From: Oligoflexus sp.
Lineage (GTDB): Bacteria > Bdellovibrionota_B > Oligoflexia > Oligoflexales > Oligoflexaceae
Assembly (NCBI GenBank): GCA_014378195.1
Contig: JACMOC010000013.1
Span: forward strand, 219,539-283,538
Reading direction: 5' to 3'
DNA length: 64,000 nucleotides
Of this stretch, positions 43,976 to 54,000 are shown in pieces. How positions within the stretch are numbered: the first letter of the stretch is position 1; every line of letters begins with the position of its first letter. The notes beneath the pieces were generated by a model. The model had not been told where the DNA came from. It saw only the letters and a program-made list of their open reading frames with translations, and ran no database searches. The position numbers were made by a program, and so were the translations under genes.

Positions 43976-44020
43976 AAGTTCATCGATTTGTGCGGGCCGC
44001 ATAGATCGATGAACTTTTTT
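43976..44020 (+). terminator. Terminator after the lipoprotein cytochrome
   Basis: AAGTTCATCGAT (43976-43987) pairs perfectly with ATCGATGAACTT (44005-44016), followed by T-tract to 44020. Confidence 0.9.
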
Positions 44021-44145
44021 TATTGGAGTCTTTCTTAATCATTGCGAACTCGATTCATCTAGAGGAGCACTGCTGATTCATAATTACTTCTCGTTTGGTT
44101 TGTCTTATAAGGATGGCATTCTCCTAACCATCGCTAAGGTGTCCG

Positions 44146-44505
44146 ATGACAAACCAAACAAAATGCCCGAAATGCGGCTCTGAACATATTTATGAAGATC
44201 GTGGCCTTTGGGTATGTCCTGAGTGTGCTCATGAGTGGACGGGTGGCAGCGGCGCAGTTGAAACCAGCGATGCACCTACGGGCCCGCTCGTTGTAAAGGA
44301 CGCACATGGTAATGTACTGCAGGACGGTGATTCTGTGACGGTTATCAAAGACCTTAAGGTCAAAGGCTCATCGACTGTCGTCAAAGTCGGAACCAAAGTC
44401 AAAGGTATCCGATTGATCGACAGCGATGATGGTCACAACATTGGATGTAAGATCGAAGGTTTTGGTCAAATGAACCTCAAGTCTGAGTTCATTAAAAAGT
44501 CGTGA
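44146..44505 (+). CDS. PhnA/YjdM-family zinc-ribbon protein
   Basis: 119 aa. N-terminal zinc ribbon with CPKCG (about 7-11) and CPEC (about 24-27), then the PhnA domain ([44 protein letters not shown]). Despite the name, family members need not hydrolyse phosphonoacetate, and the function is unclear. It stands alone. Confidence 0.93.
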   Translation: MTNQTKCPKCGSEHIYEDRGLWVCPECAHEWTGGSGAVETSDAPTGPLVVKDAHGNVLQDGDSVTVIKDLKVKGSSTVVKVGTKVKGIRLIDSDDGHNIGCKIEGFGQMNLKSEFIKKS

Positions 44506-44517
44506 TCTGAAAAAGAC

Positions 44518-44733
44518 TCAGAGCACTTCAAGAGCGATGAGTATGGTCACCAGTTTGCTAGGGGAAATTTTTAAAGCTTTGCTCCAAGGATCGAGCAGGA
44601 CATTTTCTGTGATCGAATTGGTGATGCGATCGTTTTTTTCGATGGCTGCACGAATCTTATGCAGGCAGTCATCGACGGAATCGCCGGCAGGGAGGGCTTC
44701 TGCCAGGATGTTTCTGGCTTCGTCTTTAGTCAC
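44518..44733 (-). CDS. Small acidic helical protein, unknown
   Basis: 71 aa from GTG 44733, chosen because AAGGA lies six bases upstream (a longer frame to 44760 lacks a site). It has one Cys (DDCLHKIRAAI) and a hydrophobic C-terminus (LVTILIALEVL). No family recognised. It converges with the phnA-like gene at a gap of 12 bp. Confidence 0.55.
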   Translation of the reverse strand: MTKDEARNILAEALPAGDSVDDCLHKIRAAIEKNDRITNSITENVLLDPWSKALKISPSKLVTILIALEVL

Positions 44734-44938
44734 GGAGTTTCCTTTATTGGGCACATTCAAGCCTCAGTTCTACCCCATTTTGTGAGCTTTAGCGTCCTCA
44801 ATATACGTTCCTCAGGACGATTCTGACATAACTAACTGATAATAAAGGCAATTTCAATTTATCATATTCCCAAAGATTTCTTCAATAACTTGGGCGCATC
44901 ATCCGATAAGGCGGAAGGTCTTTCGCGTTAAAGGGGGG

Positions 44939-46135
44939 ATGGGTTTGAGCAAGTCAGGTCAAAATCTTTCGATATTTGTGAAACTTACGGCACCAATTGC
45001 TCTAAGCCTCTTCGTAAATTCTTGCGCTCAAGCGCCCACTATGACGATTAGTCCGAGTCAAAATGCTGCAAACGATGGATCCGGGGATGGGACACCGGTT
45101 GACGGTAGTCCCGATACTGCCCCGTCCAGCACGAGCCCGGTCTTAACGTCTCCTGCAACGGGCATGTCCCCAATCGCTTCGATTCTGCCTTCGCCATCAC
45201 CTGCTTCGGCCCCGTCGACTTCACCTTCGCCTTCGAGTGCTCCGGTCACTACACCGACCATTGCGATCAGTAGTGATGGGGATGGTTTGTTTGATGGATC
45301 GTGGAAAACCGTTGAGCAATACGTCGCGAAGAACCCGAGTCTGAAATCCTTCACTATGAACGCGAAAGACTCCAAGGTCTTTCCGCTAGGCAATAATACG
45401 AAGGCGCCTAATATCAACCAGTCGCCGACCCGCAAGGTTCAGGTGTATATTCCTGAGGGGATCGATAAAGCTAAAGAATACCCTTTTATGATAGGACTAG
45501 ATGCCAATAATAACTGGGTCGAACCTCTGGCTTCATTTGCTGCGAAGTTGATGGCCGATAAAAAAATCCCGATGATGATCGTTATTTTTGTCGATAACGG
45601 TGGCGGTGATTCGCGCGGCAATCAAAGGGGTCTTGAATACGACAAAGTACCTTCGGACAATCCGAAATTCTTGATCACGGAAGTTCTTCCTGCCGTTGAG
45701 GCTCAATTCGGAATTAAACTGAGCAAAAACGGCGAAGGCGGGGGTGTGTTTGGAGGAAGTTCGAGCGGTGCCGCGGCGTTTACCGCCTGCTGGCAAAACC
45801 CGGATCGTTTCCAGAAAGTCTTAGGTTATTCCTCAACTTTTACCACGCAAGGTGGTGATGACGGAAGCGATCACGGCGCTTGGGCTTACCAAGAGTCTTT
45901 GATCGCAGCGGCTCCAACGAAGCCATGCCGGATCTCTCTGGAAGTTTCGAGTAACGACAACAACTATTTCAAAAGTACGACAGAGGCAAACAAGCTGACG
46001 TTTGCGGCCCTTAAAGCAAAAAACTATCATGTTCGTTTGAATATCGCGCCGAATGCCTCGCACGTCGATGGAGGCGTGATGAAGGCGTCTATGGGCGACA
46101 ACCTGGTTTGGCTCTGGCGCGATTATCCCCGCTGA
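44939..46135 (+). CDS. Lipoprotein esterase of the Fes/EstD-like fold
   Basis: 398 aa. Lipobox FVNSC, then an ~80-residue Ser/Pro/Thr/Ala linker (SPSPASAPSTSPSPSSAPV), then an alpha/beta hydrolase esterase domain from about 160: RKVQVYIPEGID, GLDANNNW, nucleophile region GGSSSGAAAF and catalytic His in ASHVDGG. Relatives include enterochelin esterases and esterase D-type enzymes. A GGGGGG run abuts the ATG, so the in-frame TTG at 44945 may be the true start. The linker style matches that of the lipoprotein cytochrome at 43401-43964. Confidence 0.85.
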   Translation: MGLSKSGQNLSIFVKLTAPIALSLFVNSCAQAPTMTISPSQNAANDGSGDGTPVDGSPDTAPSSTSPVLTSPATGMSPIASILPSPSPASAPSTSPSPSSAPVTTPTIAISSDGDGLFDGSWKTVEQYVAKNPSLKSFTMNAKDSKVFPLGNNTKAPNINQSPTRKVQVYIPEGIDKAKEYPFMIGLDANNNWVEPLASFAAKLMADKKIPMMIVIFVDNGGGDSRGNQRGLEYDKVPSDNPKFLITEVLPAVEAQFGIKLSKNGEGGGVFGGSSSGAAAFTACWQNPDRFQKVLGYSSTFTTQGGDDGSDHGAWAYQESLIAAAPTKPCRISLEVSSNDNNYFKSTTEANKLTFAALKAKNYHVRLNIAPNASHVDGGVMKASMGDNLVWLWRDYPR

Positions 46136-46201
46136 ACACTATCGGCTTGTCATTCACCTGCCGCTCTGCTTAAGCTCTCCTTTATACACAAGGAGAGCTT
46201 T

Positions 46202-46708
46202 ATGCTTTACGACATCACGATCCCCCAGTTTATCAAAGGTCTTCAGCAGCTTAATACGTTTTTCGACAAAGCTTCCGCTTATGCGGAAAGCAAAAAATTT
46301 GACGTCGAAGTTCTTTTGAACTCACGTCTCGCGCCTGATCAATTCAATCTGATTCGTCAGGTCCAAATAGCTTGTGATACCGCGAAACTCGGCGCTTCGC
46401 GTATGACTGGGAAAGAGGCTCCGACCCACGACGACAAAGAAAAAACCTTGCCTGAGATCAAAGCCCGTATCGAAAGCGTGATTTCTTATCTTGAGAAATT
46501 TTCTGCGAAAGACTTCGCTGACTCTGAGAAACGTCAGGTGACTCAACCGCGTTGGGAAGGACAGTATTTGTTCGGCAACGAATATGCGCTTCACCACGTA
46601 ATCCCGAACTTCTACTTCCACATTACGACAGCCTACGCGATACTTCGCCATAACGGTGTCGATGTGGGTAAAAAGGACTATCTCGGTAAAATGCCTTTCC
46701 ACAAATAA
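46202..46708 (+). CDS. DUF1993-family (DinB-like) protein
   Basis: 168 aa cytoplasmic helical protein matching DUF1993: YDITIPQFIKGLQQLNTFFDKA at the start, LAPDQFNLIRQVQIACDTAK, and the C-terminal HHVIPNFYFHITTAYAILRHNGVDVGKKDYLG. The fold is a four-helix bundle like DinB; function unknown. Confidence 0.93.
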   Translation: MLYDITIPQFIKGLQQLNTFFDKASAYAESKKFDVEVLLNSRLAPDQFNLIRQVQIACDTAKLGASRMTGKEAPTHDDKEKTLPEIKARIESVISYLEKFSAKDFADSEKRQVTQPRWEGQYLFGNEYALHHVIPNFYFHITTAYAILRHNGVDVGKKDYLGKMPFHK

Positions 46709-46719
46709 GTGGTCACTGA

Positions 46720-46749
46720 AAAGCCTAGGACTTCATCGGCCTAGGCTTT
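46720..46749. terminator. Bidirectional terminator
   Basis: Perfect 10-bp arms AAAGCCTAGG (46720-46729) and CCTAGGCTTT (46740-46749) between the convergent DUF1993 and GNAT genes. Confidence 0.8.
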
Positions 46750-46768
46750 GCATTTTGACTGCGTCAGA

Positions 46769-47224
46769 TTATAGACGTTTTTCCATGCGCACTGTGAGTT
46801 CGCTATAGCCGCTGTTTTTGTAAAGAGTCATAGCTCTTTTGTTGCGCGGAAACACGCTGAGCGAAATACGATTGAGATCTTTTTCAACAGCCAGTTGTTC
46901 AACCGCTTGCACGATCGACTTGCCAAAGCCTTGTCCCCGATATTCTTCGTAAACCTCGAGGTTAATAATAAACAGCTCCGTATCGGTGAGATTAAGCCAG
47001 ACATGGCCGATCTCGGTCTCGTCCTCAAAACACATCAGACAAAGCGATTGCTCTACCTCAGACGTTGATTTAAGCAATTGTTCAGTCTCTGTTTTTGCTT
47101 TAATCGTCGCCGATCTCAGATCGTAAAGATCAGTTTTGATAAGGTCATCGATATAACTCCGCATGAGATCGATGCGGTCGAGGTCAGATTCCGTCGCAGG
47201 TATCAAGTTCACGGAACGCATCAT
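46769..47224 (-). CDS. GNAT-family N-acetyltransferase
   Basis: 151 aa. Acetyl-CoA binding loop EEYRGQGFGKSIV with the R/Q-x-x-G-x-G/A pattern, followed by RISLSVFPRNKRAMTLYKNSGY, the typical GNAT C-terminus. The start at 47224 has AGAGG six bases upstream, located over the stop of dgkA (10 bp gap), so dgkA and this gene are co-transcribed. The substrate is unknown. Confidence 0.9.
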   Translation of the reverse strand: MMRSVNLIPATESDLDRIDLMRSYIDDLIKTDLYDLRSATIKAKTETEQLLKSTSEVEQSLCLMCFEDETEIGHVWLNLTDTELFIINLEVYEEYRGQGFGKSIVQAVEQLAVEKDLNRISLSVFPRNKRAMTLYKNSGYSELTVRMEKRL

Positions 47225-47234
47225 AAGAATCCTC

Positions 47235-47588
47235 TCAGGCAAATTTTTCGATGAGAAACATAACGAAAATGATGACCGAAATCAGGCTGCTGATGAGGAC
47301 GGCACCGGCCGCGCAATCCTTTGCGATGCCAATGGCAGTATGCCGCTCAGGATGGATATGATCAATTAAATGTTCTAACGCGGTATTGAACATCTCAGCC
47401 GTCAACACCACGCCTATACATATAAAAATCAGGGCCCACCAGAGTGGGGGGGCTCTCAAAACGCCTAAAATAAGCAAAACGCCGATCGCCATAACCAATT
47501 GGATGCGAAAGCTGGCTTCGGACCGGACTGCGACCTTTATCCCGTTTAATGCAAAACCGAGGCGTGCCACGAAACTTTGATTTTTCAA
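47235..47588 (-). CDS. dgkA: Diacylglycerol kinase (prokaryotic type)
   Basis: 117 aa integral membrane enzyme that recycles diacylglycerol to phosphatidate. Three membrane helices, with RLGFALNGIKVAVRSEASFRIQ at the N-terminus and the signature E-x-FNTALEHLIDHI region (AEMFNTALE) plus AKDCAAGAVL before the last helix. Start overlaps the GFA gene stop by 4 bp, so the three genes form one operon. Confidence 0.95.
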   Translation of the reverse strand: MKNQSFVARLGFALNGIKVAVRSEASFRIQLVMAIGVLLILGVLRAPPLWWALIFICIGVVLTAEMFNTALEHLIDHIHPERHTAIGIAKDCAAGAVLISSLISVIIFVMFLIEKFA

Positions 47589-47938
47589 AAGAGTTTTCCG
47601 TTCACTTCAACCGGATTCACTTCGGAGAGGTCGATATCATCAAGGCAGCGAATATTGATGGCAAACATTCGCATTCCATCAGGGCCACTGCCTGTGGCAT
47701 ACGATAAAATACCGCAGGTTTTGCAGAAGAGATGGTGTATATTATGGCGGTGAAATTGATAATCTGTGACTTCGCCTTCGCCGCTCTTTAACGTGAATTG
47801 CGAATCCGCAACAAAGCTCAGGATAGAGCCTCTTTTGAGGCAGATGGAGCAGTTGCAGGCGATGCTTTGCGTAAGATCGAGCTGGCGAACTTCGTAACGC
47901 ACACGTTGACAATGACAGCCACCTTGATATGTTTGCAT
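47585..47938 (-). CDS. GFA-family zinc protein (formaldehyde-activating enzyme-like)
   Basis: 117 aa. Zinc ligands of the GFA fold are all present: CHC at 8-10 (GGCHCQRVRYEV), CNCSIC at about 28-33 and CKTCG at about 72-76. The family contains glutathione-dependent formaldehyde-activating enzyme and centromere-protein relatives; most members have unknown substrates. First gene of the GFA-dgkA-GNAT operon, divergent from a persulfide dioxygenase gene 54 bp away. Confidence 0.9.
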   Translation of the reverse strand: MQTYQGGCHCQRVRYEVRQLDLTQSIACNCSICLKRGSILSFVADSQFTLKSGEGEVTDYQFHRHNIHHLFCKTCGILSYATGSGPDGMRMFAINIRCLDDIDLSEVNPVEVNGKLF

Positions 47939-47992
47939 CTCATCCTCCTCATTTACAGGGCTAAATATCGGCGACGGAGCCTAGGGTACATT

Positions 47993-48685
47993 ATGCTTTT
48001 TCATCAGCTGTTTGAAGCGGAATCATCGACCTATACTTATCTCCTTGCAGATCGCGACAGTGGGGCAGCCGTTTTCATCGACCCTGTGATCGATACTATA
48101 GAACGCGATCTCAAGCTGTTGGATGAGTATGGTTTAACTCTCAAATATATCGTGGATACACACGTTCACGCGGATCATATAACGGCGGCTGACGAATTGC
48201 GTAAACGAACCGGCGCTCAGACCTGCGTGAGCCGGCATGCTTCGCTACCTTGCGTGGACATAGAATTGAAGGAAGGGCAAAGCCTTCATTTTGGTCCATA
48301 CGAAATCGGTGTTTTAGAAACGCCAGGTCATACGCAATGCTCCCTTTCCTTCACGCTAGGGGACAGGGTGTTTACCGGGGATACGCTGCTCATCCGCGGC
48401 TGCGGGCGGACTGATTTTCAGAATGGTTCCGCCGAACTTCTTTATAAAAGCGTTCGAGAAAAACTCTTCGTTCTTCCTCCAGCGACTCGTGTATACCCTG
48501 GCCATGATTATAAAGGTCAAACATCGTCTTCTATCGAAATGGAACAACGATTCAATCCTCGTCTCAAAGATGGAATCACTCTCGAAGAGTTTGTCCGAAT
48601 CATGAGTTTACTCGGGTTGCCCGTGCCGAAACGGATTCACGAGGCCCTTCCCGCGAACCTCGCTTGCGGCAAAACACCCCAGTAA
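47993..48685 (+). CDS. Persulfide dioxygenase (ETHE1-like MBL-fold)
   Basis: 230 aa from ATG 47993. Iron ligands follow the ETHE1 pattern: HVHADH at 57-62, His113 in PGHTQCS, Asp129 in FTGDTLLIRGCGRTDFQ and the His of VYPGHDYKG. The sequence CGRTDFQ-GS---LY-SV is diagnostic for persulfide dioxygenase, which oxidises glutathione persulfide to sulfite. No rhodanese or sulfide-quinone reductase is adjacent. The thiosulfate-dehydrogenase-like protein 30 kb away is a possible functional relative. Confidence 0.93.
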   Translation: MLFHQLFEAESSTYTYLLADRDSGAAVFIDPVIDTIERDLKLLDEYGLTLKYIVDTHVHADHITAADELRKRTGAQTCVSRHASLPCVDIELKEGQSLHFGPYEIGVLETPGHTQCSLSFTLGDRVFTGDTLLIRGCGRTDFQNGSAELLYKSVREKLFVLPPATRVYPGHDYKGQTSSSIEMEQRFNPRLKDGITLEEFVRIMSLLGLPVPKRIHEALPANLACGKTPQ

Positions 48686-48760
48686 GCGTTGCCTTTTCTC
48701 TTTGCATTTTGCTCATGGACGCGTAAAACACGGCTTCATCTTGACTGTGAGAACGACGTT

Positions 48761-49564
48761 TTGAGCAAAAAAATCATTCAGGGCAAAGCGGCCAAATCAT
48801 CGCAAACACCCGAGCTCCTCTTTTACGGCCAGCATATCTGCGAAAAGTTAGCGGAGCGGCGCCGTGCGGACATTATTCGTGTTTATTGCACGGAAGAGCT
48901 TATGCCACAGTTCAAACCCTTGCTTCAATGGTGTGCCGGCAATCGCAAGGCCTACCATATCGTAACGGCAAAGGACCTCGAGAAAATCGCCGGATCTGTG
49001 CACCATGAAGGCGTAGCTATCCTTGCCAGGCAGCCCTCTTACCGATCCCTACGCGATCTCGAGCAACTCCTGAAGGCCCGGCCCGAAGCCCAGAAGATTC
49101 CACTTTTATATATGGATGGCGTGCAGAACCCTCATAACATCGGCACCATCATGCGGGTCCTCGCAAGCTTTGGTTGGCCTTACATAGTGGGTCCTAAAAC
49201 GATGGCGCCTATGTCAGCGGCTGCAGCTCGTATGAGTGAAGGCGGTGCTGAGTTCGTTGAGGTGTTTGCTGCCGAGTCGGGGGTAGCGTTTTGCGAATGG
49301 GCGAAAAGCCTGGGTTATGCAATCTATGGGACCTCGAGTCATGAAGCGAGTTTGCTTTATGAAACAAAGCTACCTGATCGTCTGGTGTTTGTGCTTGGTC
49401 ATGAAGTGCACGGCATGTCGAAGGATGTTGAGTGCAAGGTGGACAAACGCATCGCAATTCCCACTTCGGGGCAGGTTGAAAGCCTGAACGTCTCAGTCGC
49501 CACTGGTATTTTGCTTGGCGAGTATACGCGTCAACATACATTGATTTCTGGGGCAGGGCGTTGA
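48761..49564 (+). CDS. SpoU/TrmH-family RNA 2'-O-methyltransferase
   Basis: A SAM-dependent methyltransferase with the trefoil-knot motifs: NPHNIGTIMRVLASFG (motif 1), FVLGHEVHGMS (motif 2) and IPTSGQVESLNVSVATGILLGEY (motif 3). An N-terminal substrate-binding domain precedes it (FYGQHICEKLAERR). The start is uncertain: TTG at 48761 gives 267 aa, while a TTG at 48689 would add 24 residues of poor character. Target RNA not decided. Confidence 0.9.
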   Translation: MSKKIIQGKAAKSSQTPELLFYGQHICEKLAERRRADIIRVYCTEELMPQFKPLLQWCAGNRKAYHIVTAKDLEKIAGSVHHEGVAILARQPSYRSLRDLEQLLKARPEAQKIPLLYMDGVQNPHNIGTIMRVLASFGWPYIVGPKTMAPMSAAAARMSEGGAEFVEVFAAESGVAFCEWAKSLGYAIYGTSSHEASLLYETKLPDRLVFVLGHEVHGMSKDVECKVDKRIAIPTSGQVESLNVSVATGILLGEYTRQHTLISGAGR

Positions 49565-49761
49565 ATGTCTTAGTATTTCTCTTGTGTTTTTGAAAAAAGC
49601 CAAAAGAATCCTTTTGGCTATCGACCTTCGTTCTTCCCTCTGATTTCTCCAAACAAATCCTTCTTTTCGTTTTTTATCCCAAATTTTATCCCTCCGTATC
49701 CCGTTAACTTCCTTATCTTTTATCCGAAACCATAACTGGAATCATGCGCAGTGGAGAACTG

Positions 49762-50652
49762 ATGCAGCGGCTGGTTTTGATTATCATCATAGCGTTGACG
49801 TTATGGTCTTGCGCGTCGCGTAAGCCCAAAGGCGGCTTCGACGAGATTGCAGACTTCGGGCTCACTGCTGAGCCGTCGGGGACGCGCGTCGATGACAAAG
49901 CTTATTTTGATGATTTGAAACGAAGCGAAGGTTCGGTTTCTTTTGAATCCTCTCTGCCTTTGCCTCTTATGGTCGGCAAAACCGGAGACCCGTTTGATGC
50001 CATTCCTCCTGGAGCCAAACAAAGCCTCGACTCGCGGCTTATAGTGCAGATGGGGCCTTGTCATTTTACGTTGCTCACTGGCGCCATGCAGGTCGATCGT
50101 TATTTGCTTGCAGGCCAGTGGATAAAACTCACCGAAGGCTTGCCAGCGAAGACGCCTGTCAAACTCGAACCCAACATGGATCTCAACCTTAAGGTTATAT
50201 CGAAGCTGTCAGTGGAAATTTCGGATTCGCAGATTTCGACCTGTCGGAAGATGTTTGAAGGCAAGAAGGTGCTGCTCGGACGTTTCCATCTCAACAAATC
50301 AAAGATAGGATTGATACCAGGTCCACGATCCCCGAAAGTCCAGTTTGGATCTCGATCCGTCGAGCCTCATGGTAAAATAATTTTTATTCACTGGCAGCCA
50401 GGTTCGAATGCTCCGCTTTTGATTGATGACTTCGATTTCCCCGCGACCGCAGAGTCTGGGATTTTTAGGGCACAAATGTCCAATAAGGGTTACTATTATT
50501 TAGCCTTTCAATCCGTCTTAAGAATGGATCAGGTCGACCAGATGATTCTTAAGCTGCCCTATCCAAGCGGCCCGCAGCAGATGCAGCCTTCGACGAAGAA
50601 GCCGCAGGGCCCTATCAAACCCCAGGCCCCTGTCAAAGTTAAACTGCGTTAA
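49762..50652 (+). CDS. Lipoprotein of unknown function
   Basis: 296 aa; ATG 49762 has GGAG upstream. Signal and lipobox LTLWSC, then a mostly beta globular region (about 80-260) with two Cys (GPCHFTLL, STCRKMF) and a Pro/Lys/Gln-rich tail (KKPQGPIKPQAPVK). No family recognised. It lies 17 bp upstream of a PilZ-domain gene on the same strand, so the two are likely co-transcribed. Confidence 0.75.
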   Translation: MQRLVLIIIIALTLWSCASRKPKGGFDEIADFGLTAEPSGTRVDDKAYFDDLKRSEGSVSFESSLPLPLMVGKTGDPFDAIPPGAKQSLDSRLIVQMGPCHFTLLTGAMQVDRYLLAGQWIKLTEGLPAKTPVKLEPNMDLNLKVISKLSVEISDSQISTCRKMFEGKKVLLGRFHLNKSKIGLIPGPRSPKVQFGSRSVEPHGKIIFIHWQPGSNAPLLIDDFDFPATAESGIFRAQMSNKGYYYLAFQSVLRMDQVDQMILKLPYPSGPQQMQPSTKKPQGPIKPQAPVKVKLR

Positions 50653-50669
50653 AAAAGAAAGGAGTGTGA

Positions 50670-51026
50670 ATGGGCAAGGATCCAAAAGAGAAAACTGAAA
50701 ATGCCAGAGAGTATTTTCGCATCACCTATCGGCCGCCTGGAAACCCGATTTTTGAAGCCGCTGATAAAAATAAATTCTTAGTCCTTGATGTCTCCGAAGC
50801 CGGCTTTCGGTTCTCGCCTAAAAAAGGCATGCAGTTTTTTGAAAAAGACGCCGTGGTCGGAAAAATCGTTTTGCCCGAAAAACGTGGTGTAATCGAGGTA
50901 AAAGGCACCATAGTGCGTGTGACGCCCTCGGATGTCGCTGTTAAGCTGCTTGCGACCTCGCGCATTCCTTTGGTTCGCATCATGGAAGAGCAGCGGATTC
51001 TGATTCAAAAGGGCAAACTTTCTTAA
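50670..51026 (+). CDS. PilZ-domain protein (c-di-GMP binding candidate)
   Basis: 118 aa. The PilZ signature is visible: R-x3-R-like REYFRITYR near residue 14-22 and LDVSEAGFRF (D-x-S-x2-G) near 39-48, as needed for c-di-GMP binding. A strong GGAG site precedes the ATG. It follows a lipoprotein gene and converges with dnaE2. Targets unknown. Confidence 0.88.
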   Translation: MGKDPKEKTENAREYFRITYRPPGNPIFEAADKNKFLVLDVSEAGFRFSPKKGMQFFEKDAVVGKIVLPEKRGVIEVKGTIVRVTPSDVAVKLLATSRIPLVRIMEEQRILIQKGKLS

Positions 51027-51066
51027 GATGATAGCCGTTTGTCTTTTCTGTTTTTCCATCATTCAT

Positions 51067-54000
51067 TCATCGGAAATTTCGGACAGGAGGACTATTTTCC
51101 CATTGTTCGGGCTTTGGTCCTGGTTCGGCTTTCTGTGTGATAGGACGAATTTCGCTCACTGGACGATAAGCATGCTCCACCAGGATCGAAACACTGTCCT
51201 GATCCCGCTGAAGCCGGCCGCTCACGCATAAAAAGCTATGCTGCCAGAGGATGTCGCGGAATAGCTCGATCGTTTTCGGTTTGCACACCAGGTTTACAAA
51301 CCCCGTATCATCTTCCAAAGTCACAAAAAGTATGCCTTTCGCCGTTGGCGGTGATTGACGGATCAGCACCATTCCAAACACATAGATCGTATCGTGTGCT
51401 TTCGCCTGCAATAATTCTTTGGCTTTTAGAAGCTGATGCGGGCGAATCGCATAATGCCATGCGAACTTTTTGATCAGGACAGTCGGATGATGATCAAGGG
51501 TACTGCTAAAGGCCTCAAAATCACGTTCCATCCGCTCCAGGGCTGTTTCGGACTCAAACTGATAGGGATGCTCGGTCTCGAGCAGAGGCGCGCGCGGGAA
51601 AGTCTCCATAAGCCAGAGGGCTTCCCGCCGTTCGATGCCAAAGTTCTGTAAAGCATTGGCGGCCGCGAGCGCACTGAGATCCTTGCGATTGATGCCCTCG
51701 GAATCTCTCAAAAAGAATTCAAGATGGGTCCAAAGCGCATCTTTCGCGCGTGACCGTCTCGCCGTAAGATCTTTCATCGACTGTTCGGCAAGGCCTCGTA
51801 CAAGGTGAAAACCCAGGCGTATCAAAGGCCGCTCGCCCACTCTCTCAAGGCACGAATCCCAATGGGATTTATTGATGTCTGGTGCTAAAAAGCCAACCCC
51901 CTCCCGCCGCGCACTTTGAATCAAAGCATGGACGGAATAAAACCCCATAGGCTGTGAATTGATCAAAGCCATATAAAAGGCTTCCGGAAAGTGGCACTTC
52001 ATATAACTCGAGGCATAAGCGAGTAAAGCGAAGGAAGCCGAATGGGACTCGGGGAACCCATAACTCGCAAAACCCTGCAAATACCCTATGATCTGTTCGG
52101 CAAATTGGGGTTGTACGTTGTTATTTAAAAGCCCCTGCGTGAGTTTGCTGATGATGTTGCCAAAGTCCTTGCCCAAAGACCAGGCACCGATTTTTTTGCG
52201 AAGCTCATCAGCCTCGCCTGGCGAAAATCCGCCGAGTTCCATGGCGACACGCATAATTTGTTCTTGAAATATGGGAATTCCCAGAGTGCGTTTGAGGATA
52301 GGTTCGACACGGGGGTCGGGATATGTAATGGCTTCGAGCCCTTGGCGCCTTCGAATATAAGGGTGAATCAAACCGCCCTGAATAGGGCCAGGCCTGATGA
52401 TGCCGACCTGCACAACAAGATCATAAAATTTCTCGGGTTTGAGGCGCGGGAGCATCGACATCTGAGCTCGTGATTCGATTTGAAAGGTGCCGACGGTATC
52501 GCCTTTTTGGATCATGGCGAAGGTTTGGGTGTCTTGTGTCGGGATATTATCGAGGCGAAGATCGGTATGAAAATACTCCTGAATCGTTGCAAAGCCCTTG
52601 CGGAGAGCGGTCAGCATACCCAGAGCCAGAATATCGATTTTGAAGATGTTCAGTGTTTCGATATCGTCTTTGCTCCATTGCAGGACTGTACGGCCTTCCA
52701 TCGTTGCCGGTTCCTGGCCACAGATATTATCCATAGCTTCGTTGGAGATGACAAAACCACCGGAATGAATACCAAGGTGCCTGGGAAATCCCTCCAGACG
52801 TTCACTAAGCTTAGTCCATAGCTCCCAATCACAGTAGGGCGCGATGCCAGCCGTGAGTTCTTCGGGCAAGCTGGGTTTGTTTTTCTCACGGCGATGCATG
52901 CTTGTATGTTCGGCGATCTGCTGCATCCACACTTCCGGAACACCAAAAGCCTTGCCGATAGACCTAAAAGCACTGCGGCCCCGAAAACATATGACATTGG
53001 CGACCATGGCCGCCCGATGCCGGCCATAACGGCTATAGATGTATTGAATCACCTCTTCGCGGCGTTCATGTTCAAAATCAATGTCTATATCAGGCGGCTC
53101 ACCCCGTTCACGACTCAAAAAACGTTCAAACAGGAGTTCGGAGGTTTCCGGATCCAGAGCTGTAATACCGAGAACATAACAAATAACCGAGTTTGCCGCC
53201 GAACCGCGTCCCTGACAGAGGATGTTCTGGGCGCGCGCCCATCTTACGATGTCCCAGACGGTAAGAAAATAATCGACGAATTTGAGATCGGCAACCAGCA
53301 CCAGCTCTTTATCCAGCAGATCTTTGACTTTCGCGGAGCAGCCTTCGGGATAACGTTTTTGAGCGCCTTCCCACACCAACTGTTCCAAAAAGCTCTGGGG
53401 CGTATGATGCACCGGGATAAATTCCTGGGGATAATGATAGATCAATTCCTGAAGTGTGAATTGAAAAGTTTCGGCCAGATCACGCCCTTGTTTGAGTATC
53501 GCCTGACATTGGGCAAAGGGTTTGTACCTGTTTTCCAAAACCTTGAGATCACGAAGACAACGTTCTTCATTCACGAATAGGTGGGGAACGATGCGATCGA
53601 TCGGTTCGTTCAGACGAATAGCCTGAAGAATATCATGCAGATATTTGTCTTCGGGTTGATGAAAATAGGCATCCTGACTGAAAAGAGTCGGTAGAGAGAG
53701 CTTTTGTGCCAAAGCCAGAGTCGGCTTTATCCAGCGATCTTCAATAGGATTGAGATGACGGCTCAATACCAGATAAAATTGGCCCGAAAAAAGCTCTTTG
53801 AGTTTTTGGTAGTGTTTGAGGGTGTCTTCGGGTTTATGACAACGGATGTAACCCCTCATAGGTTGTAGACAAATCAAGCCTTCCTTCGACACATTTTCAA
53901 GGGTGCTGAGCGGCAAAAAGGGCTTTTTCTCGCCCTCCTTATGAGCGATCGTTGCCAGCGCGCAAAGGGTTTGGTACCCCCTTTTGCTTTGGGCCATAAG

